DNA of 21,584 bases from the IMG/VR virus record IMGVR_UViG_3300045107_000856, positions 1 to 21,584 of that record, one strand, 5' to 3'. This DNA is from a virus. The translations under genes were made by a program, and so were the position numbers. Under the pieces are notes generated by a model that ran no database searches, had not been told where the DNA came from, and worked only from the letters and a program-made list of their open reading frames with translations. Of this stretch, positions 13,895 through 19,819 are shown in pieces. Every line of letters begins with the position of its first letter. The stretch's first letter is position 1.

Positions 13895-14064
13895 GGCGTG
13901 TTGACCGAGTGGGTGATGGTTGATTTGCGGTGAGAAAGGCCGCGACGCTGGCTAGACGTTCGCGCAGGAGCCAGCCCACCAGAGCGCGATCGCCACGGGT
14001 TCGAAACCCTTACACGCCCCATAAAGCCAAACGCCCACCGAGCGATCGGTGGGCGTTTCATTTT
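13893..14064 (+). ncRNA. Putative phage small RNA with tRNA-like ends
   Basis: GGCGTGT (13895-13901) pairs perfectly with ACACGCC (14012-14018), followed by CCA. Next to the 5' arm is a serine/leucine-type D-arm (ACC at 13904-13906 with GGT at 13918-13920, loop GAGTGGGTGAT). Next to the 3' arm is a T-arm with loop TTCGAAA and an ACGGG/CCCTT stem (four of five pairs). Between them is no canonical anticodon arm. Instead there are hairpins GCGG/CCGC (13927-13943) and GCTGGCT/AGCCAGC (13947-13975), making the cloverleaf region about 124 nt. It is flanked by its own promoter and terminator. It could be a decayed tRNA, a tRNA mimic or a captured attachment-site remnant. Confidence 0.45.
14029..14064 (+). 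terminator. Intrinsic terminator after the small RNA
   Basis: AAACGCCCACCGA (14029-14041) pairs perfectly with TCGGTGGGCGTTT (14046-14058) around GCGA, followed by CATTTT. It ends both the P1 operon and the small RNA. Confidence 0.88.
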
Positions 14065-14100
14065 GACTGTCATTTTACTGCATGATCTCGCAAGCGAACG

Positions 14101-14152
14101 GCAAAAAGTCGCAACAAATTGGCTAGGCAGTAGATAGAATATGGGGTATAGT
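14101..14152 (+). promoter_or_regulatory. Early promoter repeat P2
   Basis: TAGGCA (14124-14129), the 17-bp conserved spacer and TATAGT (14147-14152) lie within the same 52-bp repeat as P1. It is preceded by a single CTGCATGA half-site (14078-14085). The downstream leader ATCGAAACGAACG recurs after P3 and P4. Confidence 0.75.
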
Positions 14153-14204
14153 TACCTCATCGAAACGAACGGCACCCACCGATAAGACAGAAAGGACCAA
14201 CACC

Positions 14205-15119
14205 ATGACCGCCCAGACCACCACCAACACCCCCGCCGACCGCGCCGACGCCGCCCTCGACACCTTTGTCAAGACCGCCGGCACCGAGTACAACAGCACC
14301 CGCGACCAGCTCGTCGACCTGATCGCCAGCGCCCACCACCTCGCCCGCCAGCTCGGCATCGACTGGAAGGGCCTGATCAACGACGCCAGCACCGTCTACG
14401 CCGCCACCAAGCCCGCCCCCGAGGCCAAGCCCGCCAAGGCGCCCACAGCACCCAAGGCCCCCACGGCGGCCAGCAGCGCCCCGCGTGGCGAGCAGTACAC
14501 GATCGTGACGCCCACTCCCAACGGCGAGATCACCAACACACGCGGCAAGCCCTACACCCACGCCGCGATCGTCCACACCGCCGCCGGCTGGGAGGTCTAC
14601 GCCCTCGTCAGCTCCAAGGAAACCGCCAAGAAGCGGCTCGGCGATGCCCGCCGCGCCGGCCTCGCCTTCGACCAGCACGACGTGGTCGAGACTCGGATCG
14701 TCGGCTGGGCCGCCGACCCGGCGCAGGTCGAGCACGACATCCGCATGGAACGCGCTCAGCAGCCCGAGGTCGAGGTGGTCGAGCTGGACGCCCAGGCAGC
14801 GATCGAGGCCGGCCTCCTAGAGGCCCCCACCGCCGAGCAGCGCCGCGCCGCGATCGCCGCCACCTTCGACGCCGGCGCCCTGCCGCCCACCCTGGCCCAG
14901 CAGCCCGAGGCCGAGATCGTCCGCGAGGCCGAGGCCGACGAGCCGATGCACGTCATGATCGCCGGCAAGGCTACCCGAGGCACTATGGTCCACTACTCCG
15001 ACGACGGCCTGGACACGTTCTGCGGCTGCGGCACCGAGCGCGACTATCGCCAGGTCGAGGACGCCGTCACCTGCCGCTCCTGCCTCAAAGTCGCCGCCGC
15101 CAAGGCTGGCGCCAAGTAG
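14205..15119 (+). CDS. Early phage protein with C-terminal zinc-binding motif
   Basis: This 304-residue protein has several parts. An N-terminal helical domain (about 10-65) carries ADAALDTFVKTAGTEY, QLVDLIASAHHLARQLGI and WKGLIND. An Ala/Pro/Lys linker follows (about 68-92). A central alpha/beta segment contains QYTIVTPT, HAAIVHTAAGWEVYALVSSKETAKKRL and ETRIVGWAAD. An acidic helical region comes next, and the C-terminal finger reads HYSDDGLDTFCGCGTE...VTCRSCLK. The 'H...TfCG....VTC..CL' arrangement is a common small zinc-binding motif in phage proteins of unknown function. It is the only gene under P2 and has its own terminator. AGAAAGGA precedes the ATG. Confidence 0.75.
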   Translation: MTAQTTTNTPADRADAALDTFVKTAGTEYNSTRDQLVDLIASAHHLARQLGIDWKGLINDASTVYAATKPAPEAKPAKAPTAPKAPTAASSAPRGEQYTIVTPTPNGEITNTRGKPYTHAAIVHTAAGWEVYALVSSKETAKKRLGDARRAGLAFDQHDVVETRIVGWAADPAQVEHDIRMERAQQPEVEVVELDAQAAIEAGLLEAPTAEQRRAAIAATFDAGALPPTLAQQPEAEIVREAEADEPMHVMIAGKATRGTMVHYSDDGLDTFCGCGTERDYRQVEDAVTCRSCLKVAAAKAGAK

Positions 15120-15134
15120 CACCGACCGCGCCGG

Positions 15135-15169
15135 GGTGGTGGTGGATTGCTCCACCACCACCTTTTTTT
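15135..15169 (+). terminator. Intrinsic terminator of the P2 cassette
   Basis: GGTGGTGGTGGA (15135-15146) pairs perfectly with TCCACCACCACC (15151-15162) around TTGC and is followed by seven Ts. It is the strongest terminator in the window. Confidence 0.93.
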
Positions 15170-15180
15170 GTTTTCATCGC

Positions 15181-15198
15181 CATGCAATTTTTTGCATG
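15181..15198. promoter_or_regulatory. CATGCAA-TTTT-TTGCATG palindrome upstream of P3, candidate operator
   Basis: This perfect 7-bp inverted repeat with a 4-bp spacer lies about 40 bp upstream of the P3 -35 region. It carries the same half-site as the 12633-12660 element. Confidence 0.5.
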
Positions 15199-15215
15199 TA
15201 ATTGGTTACAAAATG

Positions 15216-15267
15216 GCAGAAAGCCGCAACAAATTGGCTAGGCAGTAGATAGAATATGGGGTATAGT
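15216..15267 (+). promoter_or_regulatory. Early promoter repeat P3
   Basis: TAGGCA (15239-15244), the identical 17-bp spacer and TATAGT (15262-15267) lie in the third 52-bp repeat. The leader CTATCGAACGAACG follows. Confidence 0.75.
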
Positions 15268-15305
15268 AGACCTATCGAACGAACGACACCCGAAAGGACA
15301 CAGCA

Positions 15306-15449
15306 ATGGTTATCGGTCAGATTATCGAAGTGCGGATCAGCGGCCAGTGGTACGACGCCGAAGTCCTCGACATCACAAGCACCGGCCTCTATGTCTACGT
15401 TCTCGACCTCGGCGTCCGCAAGAACGTCACCCACGCCAACGCCCGCTAG
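15306..15449 (+). CDS. Very small early protein, 47 residues
   Basis: This open frame has AAAGGA 7 nt before its ATG and strongly GC-biased third positions. The protein begins MVIGQIIEVRISGQWYDAEV and continues as alternating strands (GLYVYVLDLGVRKNVT). It reads like a minimal SH3- or Tudor-like barrel: 'G..iEV...g.WY.AeVl....tg.YV.V.dlg.rk'. No function is known to me. It is the first gene under P3. Confidence 0.7.
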   Translation: MVIGQIIEVRISGQWYDAEVLDITSTGLYVYVLDLGVRKNVTHANAR

Positions 15450-15512
15450 GAACCGATGGCAGGCCAGGGGCGGCCGAGTGGCCGCCCACCACCCCCAGAA
15501 AGGACGCCACCC

Positions 15513-15973
15513 ATGGCCACCACCACCCAGCCCACCGAGCAGCAAACCGTATTCGACCCCGTCGCCGGCGCCAAGATGCTCCAAGCGATCGACCAGATCC
15601 GCCGCGGCTACGAGGCCGAGGCCCACCGCGCCTACACCCTCGCCCAGGCCGGCCGCGAGTGGACCGTCGCCTATCACAACGCCTGCCACCTGGCCCTCGA
15701 ACTGCTCGACAGTCTGGAGAAAAACCAAAGCGTATACGACCTCTACGAGCAGATCACCGCCCCCGACGTCGTCGTCGAGATTTGCCACGATCGCACCTAT
15801 GACGATTGGATACCCGCCCGCGCCTACGGCTGGCAGGTTTTGGTCGACGGTCAGGTAGCCGGCTACCACTACCACGCCGCCCCACCCCCGACCGCGCCGC
15901 CCGAGCCGCGATCGAGGCCCACGACGCCAAGACCGGCCAGCCCCACAAGTACGCCATTGTGCAGCCCAGCTAG
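15513..15973 (+). pseudogene. Early phage gene with a frame change in a C-run
   Basis: The first 130 or so residues are good coding sequence: MATTTQPTEQQTVFDPVAGAK, YEAEAHRAYTLAQAGREWTVAYHNACHLALELLDSLEK, VVEICHDRTYDDWIPARAYGWQVLVDGQVAGYHYHA. At the run of five Cs near 15891-15895 the frame with coding character changes. The downstream reading DRAARAAIEAHDAKTGQPHK ends at TAG 15971-15973, just before the next gene's AGAAAGGAC site. Staying in the first frame gives a Pro/Thr/Ser-rich tail to TGA 15990-15992. One extra C, or a -1 slip, joins the two parts. An assembly or sequencing indel, a real mutation or programmed slippage are all possible. The function is unknown. Confidence 0.65.
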
Positions 15974-15988
15974 AAAGGACGCCCACCC

Positions 15989-16462
15989 ATGAACTTCGAA
16001 GCCGAGCAGCTCGCCGCCCGCACCGCCGCATCATGGTTCGATATCCCAGCACCCGACGCCGATGCCCTCATGGGCGACAGCACCGGCGCCGCTATTCTCG
16101 CCCTACTCGCCAACGCCGGCGCCAAGGCCGTCCCAGCCGGCCCCCAGGCCACCGCCCGCTACGTGATCAAGACCTACCTACTCCGCCGAGCGATCAGGAT
16201 GGCCAGGGATTGGTGGGCCGCCCCCCACGCCTACGGCGACAGCGGCTATGCCGACACCGTCGTCTATATCGAGACGCCGATCGCCCGCTTTAGCTACCAC
16301 TGCAAGCGCGACGACCCCCAGCTCGCCGACCTCTTGGTCGACCACCCCACCAGCACCCGAGGGTGGAGCGGCGCCCCCTTGCAGCCCGTCGCCGCCCAGC
16401 TCGCCGCCACCTGGCTCGGCTGGCTCCGCAGCCCCCACATCGACATGGGCGCCGTTCTCTAG
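15989..16462 (+). CDS. Early phage protein, unknown
   Basis: This 157-residue, mostly helical protein contains AEQLAARTAASWFDI, TGAAILALLANAGAKAV and YVIKTYLLRRAIRMARDWWAAP. A strand pair follows (DTVVYIETPIARFSYHC), then a closing helix (PVAAQLAATWLGWLRSP). I recognise no family. AAAGGA lies about 8 nt before the ATG. The unshifted frame of the preceding gene would overlap this start as ATGA. It is the last gene under P3. A weak CTCG/CGAG hairpin follows, but no clear terminator, so P3 transcripts may run into the P4 cassette. Confidence 0.7.
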   Translation: MNFEAEQLAARTAASWFDIPAPDADALMGDSTGAAILALLANAGAKAVPAGPQATARYVIKTYLLRRAIRMARDWWAAPHAYGDSGYADTVVYIETPIARFSYHCKRDDPQLADLLVDHPTSTRGWSGAPLQPVAAQLAATWLGWLRSPHIDMGAVL

Positions 16463-16532
16463 GCCCCACCTCGGCGGCGAGGCCCACCACCGTGCCGACT
16501 GCAACTATTTACTCAAAATTGGTTAGAATATT

Positions 16533-16584
16533 GCAAAAAGTCGCAAGACATTGGCTAGGTAGTAGATAGAATATGGGGTATTAT
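16533..16584 (+). promoter_or_regulatory. Early promoter repeat P4
   Basis: TAGGTA (16556-16561), the identical spacer and TATTAT (16579-16584) lie in the fourth 52-bp repeat. The leader CATCGAAACGAACGA follows. It heads a run of seven small genes ending at 18608. Confidence 0.75.
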
Positions 16585-16624
16585 TATCCCATCGAAACGA
16601 ACGACCACCCGAAAGGACGCCGAA

Positions 16625-16813
16625 ATGCAGCAGCTACCGACAATCGCCGACATCGCCCGAATGGCCGACCTCGACGACGAAAGCAGCATGTTCGACGCCC
16701 TCGAAATGATCGCCGCGATGCCCCACAGCGACAACGTCCAGCTCTTGCTCGACTGCTGCGACCGCGACGACCCCAGCCAAATGTACGACGTTCTCGTCGT
16801 CCTCGCCCGCTAG
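16625..16813 (+). CDS. Small acidic early protein
   Basis: This 62-residue acidic protein is largely helical, with TIADIARMADLDDESSMFD, ALEMIAAMPHSDNVQLLLDCC and PSQMYDVLVVLAR. Its size and charge resemble small phage inhibitors that bind host proteins, but there is no specific evidence for that. AAAGGA lies 8 nt before the ATG. It is the first gene under P4. Confidence 0.65.
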   Translation: MQQLPTIADIARMADLDDESSMFDALEMIAAMPHSDNVQLLLDCCDRDDPSQMYDVLVVLAR

Positions 16814-16822
16814 GAGGCACCG

Positions 16823-16993
16823 ATGGACCGCATTGCCAAGCTAACGATCGTCGCCACCCGGCCCGGCCAGTTCAAGGCCACCAGCGTCACCGTCGAGGCC
16901 ACCAGGGGCCGCGAAACCTGCCGGCAGCTCCGCGCCGACGGCTGGATGATCGCCACCACCTTCGCCACCTTTGTCACCCAGGAGGCCCAATGA
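16823..16993 (+). CDS. Small early protein, 56 residues
   Basis: AGGAGG lies 6 nt before the ATG, overlapping the previous gene's stop. The protein is a compact beta-alpha-beta unit: MDRIAKLTIVATRPGQFK, a VTVEATRGRETCRQLRADG helix, then WMIATTFATFV. No family is recognised. The stop overlaps the next ATG as ATGA (16990-16993), so the two are co-translated. Third positions are strongly GC, supporting coding. Confidence 0.65.
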   Translation: MDRIAKLTIVATRPGQFKATSVTVEATRGRETCRQLRADGWMIATTFATFVTQEAQ

Positions 16994-17193
16994 AACGCGC
17001 CGACGCCTTGAACGCCATACGGTTCGCCGGCTACCACGACGACAGCCGCACCGCCGTCCGCATCTACGTCGAGAACCGCATCAGCCGCGCCGCCTACGTC
17101 GGCGCATGGGCCGAGGGCCAGATCGCCAAGCAAAATGGCAAGCCATGCGGCTGCCCACAGTGCCAGAGGGAGGCCAAACCATGTACACCCTAA
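16990..17193 (+). CDS. Small early protein with a CxCxxC zinc-ribbon-like end
   Basis: This 67-residue protein has two helices (ADALNAIRFAGYHDD, RTAVRIYVENRISRAAYVGAWAEG) and then KPCGCPQCQREAKPC. The CGCPQC plus a further cysteine suggests a small metal-binding knuckle. It starts by ATGA overlap with the previous gene and overlaps the following gene by 13 nt. No function is known to me. Confidence 0.65.
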   Translation: MKRADALNAIRFAGYHDDSRTAVRIYVENRISRAAYVGAWAEGQIAKQNGKPCGCPQCQREAKPCTP

Positions 17194-17345
17194 TTGTCGC
17201 CGTCCCCGACACCAACACCGTTAAGCAGTTCGCCGACATTCCAGCCAAGCACGTCGCCCAGCTCACCCAGGCCATACTCGACGCCTACAAAGCCGACACC
17301 GTGATCGTCGTCGACCAGCAGGCCGCCCAGCCCGCCGCCCACTAA
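17181..17345 (+). CDS. Small early protein, 54 residues
   Basis: GGGAGG lies 7 nt before the ATG at 17181, inside the previous gene's 3' end. The protein reads beta-helix-beta: MYTLIVAVPD, IPAKHVAQLTQAILDAYKA, TVIVVDQ, then an Ala/Gln tail. It has no recognised family. Overlap and a good ribosome-binding site argue for real translation. Confidence 0.6.
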   Translation: MYTLIVAVPDTNTVKQFADIPAKHVAQLTQAILDAYKADTVIVVDQQAAQPAAH

Positions 17346-17378
17346 TTGACCGACCGTTGAGAGAAAGGACGCCCAACC

Positions 17379-18068
17379 ATGATCCCCACCCAGCAGGAAC
17401 CCGTCGCGATCGACACCACCGCCGACCACGCCCAGCGCACCAAGCTCCGCGAGCGGTTCGACCGCATGGAGTCCCAGCTCGCCGCGCTCGGCTTCAGAGT
17501 CCCCTTTGAAGAATTTGCTCACTGGACGATGGAGCAGTTTATCGAGGTGGTCCGGTTCATCCCCCTCGCCACGCTCAGCCGTGCCGAGCGGCGAGCCGCC
17601 CAGCCCCTCGCCCCCCTCCACCTCCAGCGGTGGTGGTGCAACGTCGGCACCCTGTTCGACGACCCCGACCCCGGCCTCCGCGAGCCCACCCCCGAACCCA
17701 AAGTCGATCGCCGCTTCGACGAGCTGGTGGGCTGGTTCTGTGCCACCCTCGGCACCGATCAGCTTGCCGTCATTGCCGCCCTGGCGCTCGGCACCCTCGA
17801 CATGATCGACCCGCCCCACGACCACGAACCCACCACCCCGATCGAGGACGCCCTGATGGAGCTGTGTACCAAGGTGGAGGAAGCGATCGCCAAGCGCACC
17901 ACCACCGTCGCCGAGCGAGCCACCCGCAGCGCCAACCGGATCGTCGAGGCTATCATCAGCCAGAACCCCGATGCCGATCGGCTTGCCATTTACCGCGTTA
18001 TCCGCGACGAGCTGTGCGACGCCCTAGAAGCCCAGCGCCGCGGCCCAGCCTACCGGAGCGTACAGTGA
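17379..18068 (+). CDS. Early phage protein, unknown, helical
   Basis: This 229-residue, mainly helical and acidic protein has helices at KLRERFDRMESQLAALG, FAHWTMEQFIEVVRFIPL, DELVGWFCATLGTDQLAVIAALALG and IEDALMELCTKVEEAIAK. The C-terminus (RSANRIVEAIISQNPDADRLAIYRVIRDELCDALE) looks like a DNA- or protein-binding helical pair. No family is recognised. AGAAAGGA lies about 9 nt before the ATG. The stop overlaps the following GTG start as GTGA. Confidence 0.7.
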   Translation: MIPTQQEPVAIDTTADHAQRTKLRERFDRMESQLAALGFRVPFEEFAHWTMEQFIEVVRFIPLATLSRAERRAAQPLAPLHLQRWWCNVGTLFDDPDPGLREPTPEPKVDRRFDELVGWFCATLGTDQLAVIAALALGTLDMIDPPHDHEPTTPIEDALMELCTKVEEAIAKRTTTVAERATRSANRIVEAIISQNPDADRLAIYRVIRDELCDALEAQRRGPAYRSVQ

Positions 18069-18292
18069 CACAGCCCGACCAGCAGGAGCAGGACGTTCGC
18101 CGGATTGCCGCTTGGCTTACCGCCAACGTCCCCACGATCACCACGCCAGCCGCCGCCGAGCAAGCCGCTTGGCTTGCCATCTACGGCCACAAAGACCGGA
18201 CCAAGCCGATCGAGCATATGCTCGTGCGCGGGTATGCCTTCGATATCCCAGCGCCCAGCACCCTGCCCGACCCGCCGCCTGTCGGCGAGTAG
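18065..18292 (+). CDS. Small early protein, GTG start
   Basis: This 75-residue protein starts at GTG 18065, overlapping the previous TGA as GTGA, with GGAG 6 nt upstream. It is helical (QDVRRIAAWLTANVP, PAAAEQAAWLAIYGHKDR) with a proline-rich C-terminus. The 'IaaWL' and 'aAWLaIyGhkd' segments look like a small three-helix bundle. No function is recognised. A hairpin without a T-run follows (18305-18330). Confidence 0.6.
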   Translation: MTQPDQQEQDVRRIAAWLTANVPTITTPAAAEQAAWLAIYGHKDRTKPIEHMLVRGYAFDIPAPSTLPDPPPVGE

Positions 18293-18304
18293 CACCGCAG
18301 CCGA

Positions 18305-18330
18305 GGGGGTGGTGGTGGTCTGCCACCCCC
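18305..18330 (+). repeat. 8-bp GC hairpin between early genes
   Basis: GGGGGTGG (18305-18312) pairs with CCACCCCC (18323-18330) around a 10-nt loop. No T-run follows, so it is not a standard terminator. It is related in sequence to the GGTGG hairpins at 1729 and 15135. Confidence 0.5.
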
Positions 18331-18353
18331 AGCACAGAAAGGAAGCACCACCC

Positions 18354-18608
18354 ATGCCCCAGCAAAAACCGTTCAACGGCGACCCGTCCCCCGACGTGGC
18401 CGTCGCCCACCTCCGCAACCGGACCAAGGCGATCACCGACCGCACCGCCGCCGGCAGCTTCTGGACCCCCGCCGACCTTGTCGCCGTCGCGGTGGTGATC
18501 CGCACCCTCGACAAGATCGTCGGCGCCGTCGACGGCCTCGAACGCGTCACCAAGAAAGTACACGAGGAAATAGCCCGCCGCGAGGCCGAGGCCCAGCAGC
18601 AGGAGTAG
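18354..18608 (+). CDS. Small early protein with C-terminal coiled coil
   Basis: This 84-residue protein has a helix-forming N-terminus (DVAVAHLRNRTKAITDRTAAG). A long C-terminal helix (LVAVAVVIRTLDKIVGAVDGLERVTKKVHEEIARREAEAQQQ) has coiled-coil spacing. AGAAAGGA precedes the ATG. It is the last gene of the P4 operon and is followed by a terminator. No family is recognised. Confidence 0.65.
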   Translation: MPQQKPFNGDPSPDVAVAHLRNRTKAITDRTAAGSFWTPADLVAVAVVIRTLDKIVGAVDGLERVTKKVHEEIARREAEAQQQE

Positions 18609-18638
18609 CCCAGCCCCCCCAGCCCCAGCAGATCGTCC

Positions 18639-18668
18639 AGCCCCACCACCCGGTGGGGCTATTCCTTT
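18639..18668 (+). terminator. Intrinsic terminator of the P4 operon
   Basis: AGCCCCACC (18639-18647) pairs perfectly with GGTGGGGCT (18652-18660) around ACCC and is followed by ATTCCTTT. The T-tract is interrupted, so efficiency may be moderate. Confidence 0.75.
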
Positions 18669-18679
18669 GTCGCAGGATC

Positions 18680-18707
18680 TGGTATCATTCCATGCAGGAA
18701 ACTGCAT
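18680..18707 (+). promoter_or_regulatory. Extended -10 promoter with an ATGCAG/CTGCAT palindrome over the start codon
   Basis: TGG TATCAT (18680-18688) is an extended -10. ATGCAG-GAAA-CTGCAT (18692-18707) is a perfect 6-bp palindrome that spans the expected transcription start and enters the ATG at 18706. A protein bound here, or the hairpin in the RNA, could block expression of the first ParB-like gene. Confidence 0.5.
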
Positions 18708-19770
18708 GATGGAGTACTGGACCGTGCAACAAAGCGAACAGCCACCCCAGAACCTCGCCGAGCAGCCGCCCGTCGAGGTCAAAGCCGGCGACGACCTGCT
18801 CGCCCTCCGCTATATCCCCATCAGCCACGCCCGCGCCTGGGATCGCAACCCCAAGCTCCACGACTTGCAGAAGCTGGTCGAGAGCATCGAGACGTACGGG
18901 TTCAAAGACCCGCCCGCCTACGACGTCCAGCTCGACGCCTTTGTCGAGGGCAACGGCCGCACCGAGGCCCTACAGTGGATGGCCCGCCACGGGCGCCAGC
19001 GCCCCCGAGGCATCGCCATTGACGTCCAGACCGGCGAATGGTGCATGCCCGTCCTCTTTGGCGTCGACGCCGCAAGCCGCCTGATGGCCGAGCGCTCAGA
19101 AATTGAAACGCAGTTGTTTGACCTTGCGGAGCTTACGAGGTTTGCGATCGTGAGGAAGTCGACCGGGAATGTAATGACCATGCAATTCACTATGGCAATT
19201 GACGCACAATGTCAATCCGTTACTAATCTCATACCGCAGATCGGGGTAATCGATCCAGCTCTTGATATGGTGGGCATGAAGAGACCCACCACGCTTGCGG
19301 CAATGCTGGCAGGTGTAATTATCTCGCTCGAAAACAGCCTTTCGCCACGTCTTATACTCGCTGCGGCCATACAAAACTTGCCGTTCCGATTGAGAACCCC
19401 TCCAATTCGGGTTTTCGTTCCCCCGCCTCCACATAGGATTGTCCCGCATCGACTCTCGCCATGCCGTATTTTCATGTCGACGCTTAATCCCCTCCATAAG
19501 AGCAGCGCGATAAGACGAACGCTTTGTGCGTTCCGCCGAGCCCTGCCGTTGTCGTTCACGCCATTCCTCCGACCCGGACCGTCGCGCAATCCCTTGTTCC
19601 CACAATGCACGAAACGACGGATCAGCATAGCGTTGCAGCGCTTTTTCGCGCTGTACGGCACGGCTACATGCAATAGAGCAATATTTTGCGTTCTTTCCGC
19701 CAGTAACAACACCGTCGCAACCTTCTCTGGCACATATTCGCATAATCCACCTACTAATATAGCCATTTAA
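18706..19770 (+). pseudogene. 5' fragment of a ParB-like gene, truncated by the HNH insert
   Basis: The native part is residues 1-130 (to 19095). A short Pro/Glu leader precedes a ParB-N-like domain with LRYIPISHARAWDRNPKLHD, LVESIETYGFKDPPAYDV, VEGNGRTEALQWMARHG, RGIAIDVQTGEWCMPVLFGVD and SRLMAER. 'NPKLHD' and 'EGNGRTEAL' correspond to the ParB box and the GxxR box. After 19095 the open frame simply reads the antisense of the HNH gene for about 224 codons, so any full product is a chimera. AGGA lies 6 nt before ATG 18706; ATG 18709 and GTG 18724 are alternatives. The remainder of the original gene resumes at 20141 under the second copy. Confidence 0.75.
19096..19743 (-). CDS. HNH homing endonuclease with NUMOD-like motif
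   Basis: This 215-residue endonuclease has three parts. An N-terminal zinc finger carries CAREGC and YCSIAC. A charged middle holds a NUMOD-type DNA-binding motif (DNPMWRRGNENPNWRG). The C-terminal HNH domain has VFERDNYTCQHC, LHAHHIKSW, NGLTLCVNCHSEL and a basic tail. Freestanding HNH enzymes of this type are mobile homing genes. Codons and third positions are clearly more AT-rich than the flanking phage genes. Its TGA falls at the inferred left edge of the insert. AGGTGG precedes the ATG, and a TGG-TATAAT extended -10 lies on the minus strand at 19778-19786. Confidence 0.9.
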   Translation of the reverse strand: MRICAREGCDGVVTGGKNAKYCSIACSRAVQREKALQRYADPSFRALWEQGIARRSGSEEWRERQRQGSAERTKRSSYRAALMEGIKRRHENTAWRESMRDNPMWRRGNENPNWRGSQSERQVLYGRSEYKTWRKAVFERDNYTCQHCRKRGGSLHAHHIKSWIDYPDLRYEISNGLTLCVNCHSELHGHYIPGRLPHDRKPRKLRKVKQLRFNF

Positions 19771-19819
19771 CTCTAATATTATACCACATCAGCAGTATAA
19801 GACAATAATAGGTGATAAA
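19744..19819. promoter_or_regulatory. AT-rich divergent promoter region inside the insert
   Basis: On the minus strand TGG TATAAT (19778-19786) serves the HNH gene. On the plus strand AGTATAAGACAATAATAGGTGATAAATTG holds a weak TATAAG -10 candidate (19795-19800) and AGGTGA 4 nt before the TTG start at 19820. Confidence 0.5.

Noticed and set aside
13895-14021. A functional tRNA gene
   Set aside because: Acceptor, D and T arms fit, but no 17-nt arm with U33 and a valid anticodon exists, and the element is over 30 nt too long.
12600-15300. Antisense reading frames ending in similar peptides (IPHILSTA and YPIFYLLPSQ)
   Set aside because: The similarity is just the promoter repeat read on the opposite strand in two frames.
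16463-16532. Terminator after the P3 cassette
   Set aside because: Only a 4-bp CTCG/CGAG stem is seen and no T-run follows.
19212-19766. A second minus-strand gene within the insert
   Set aside because: It overlaps the HNH gene in another frame. HNH has clear catalytic motifs and this frame has none.
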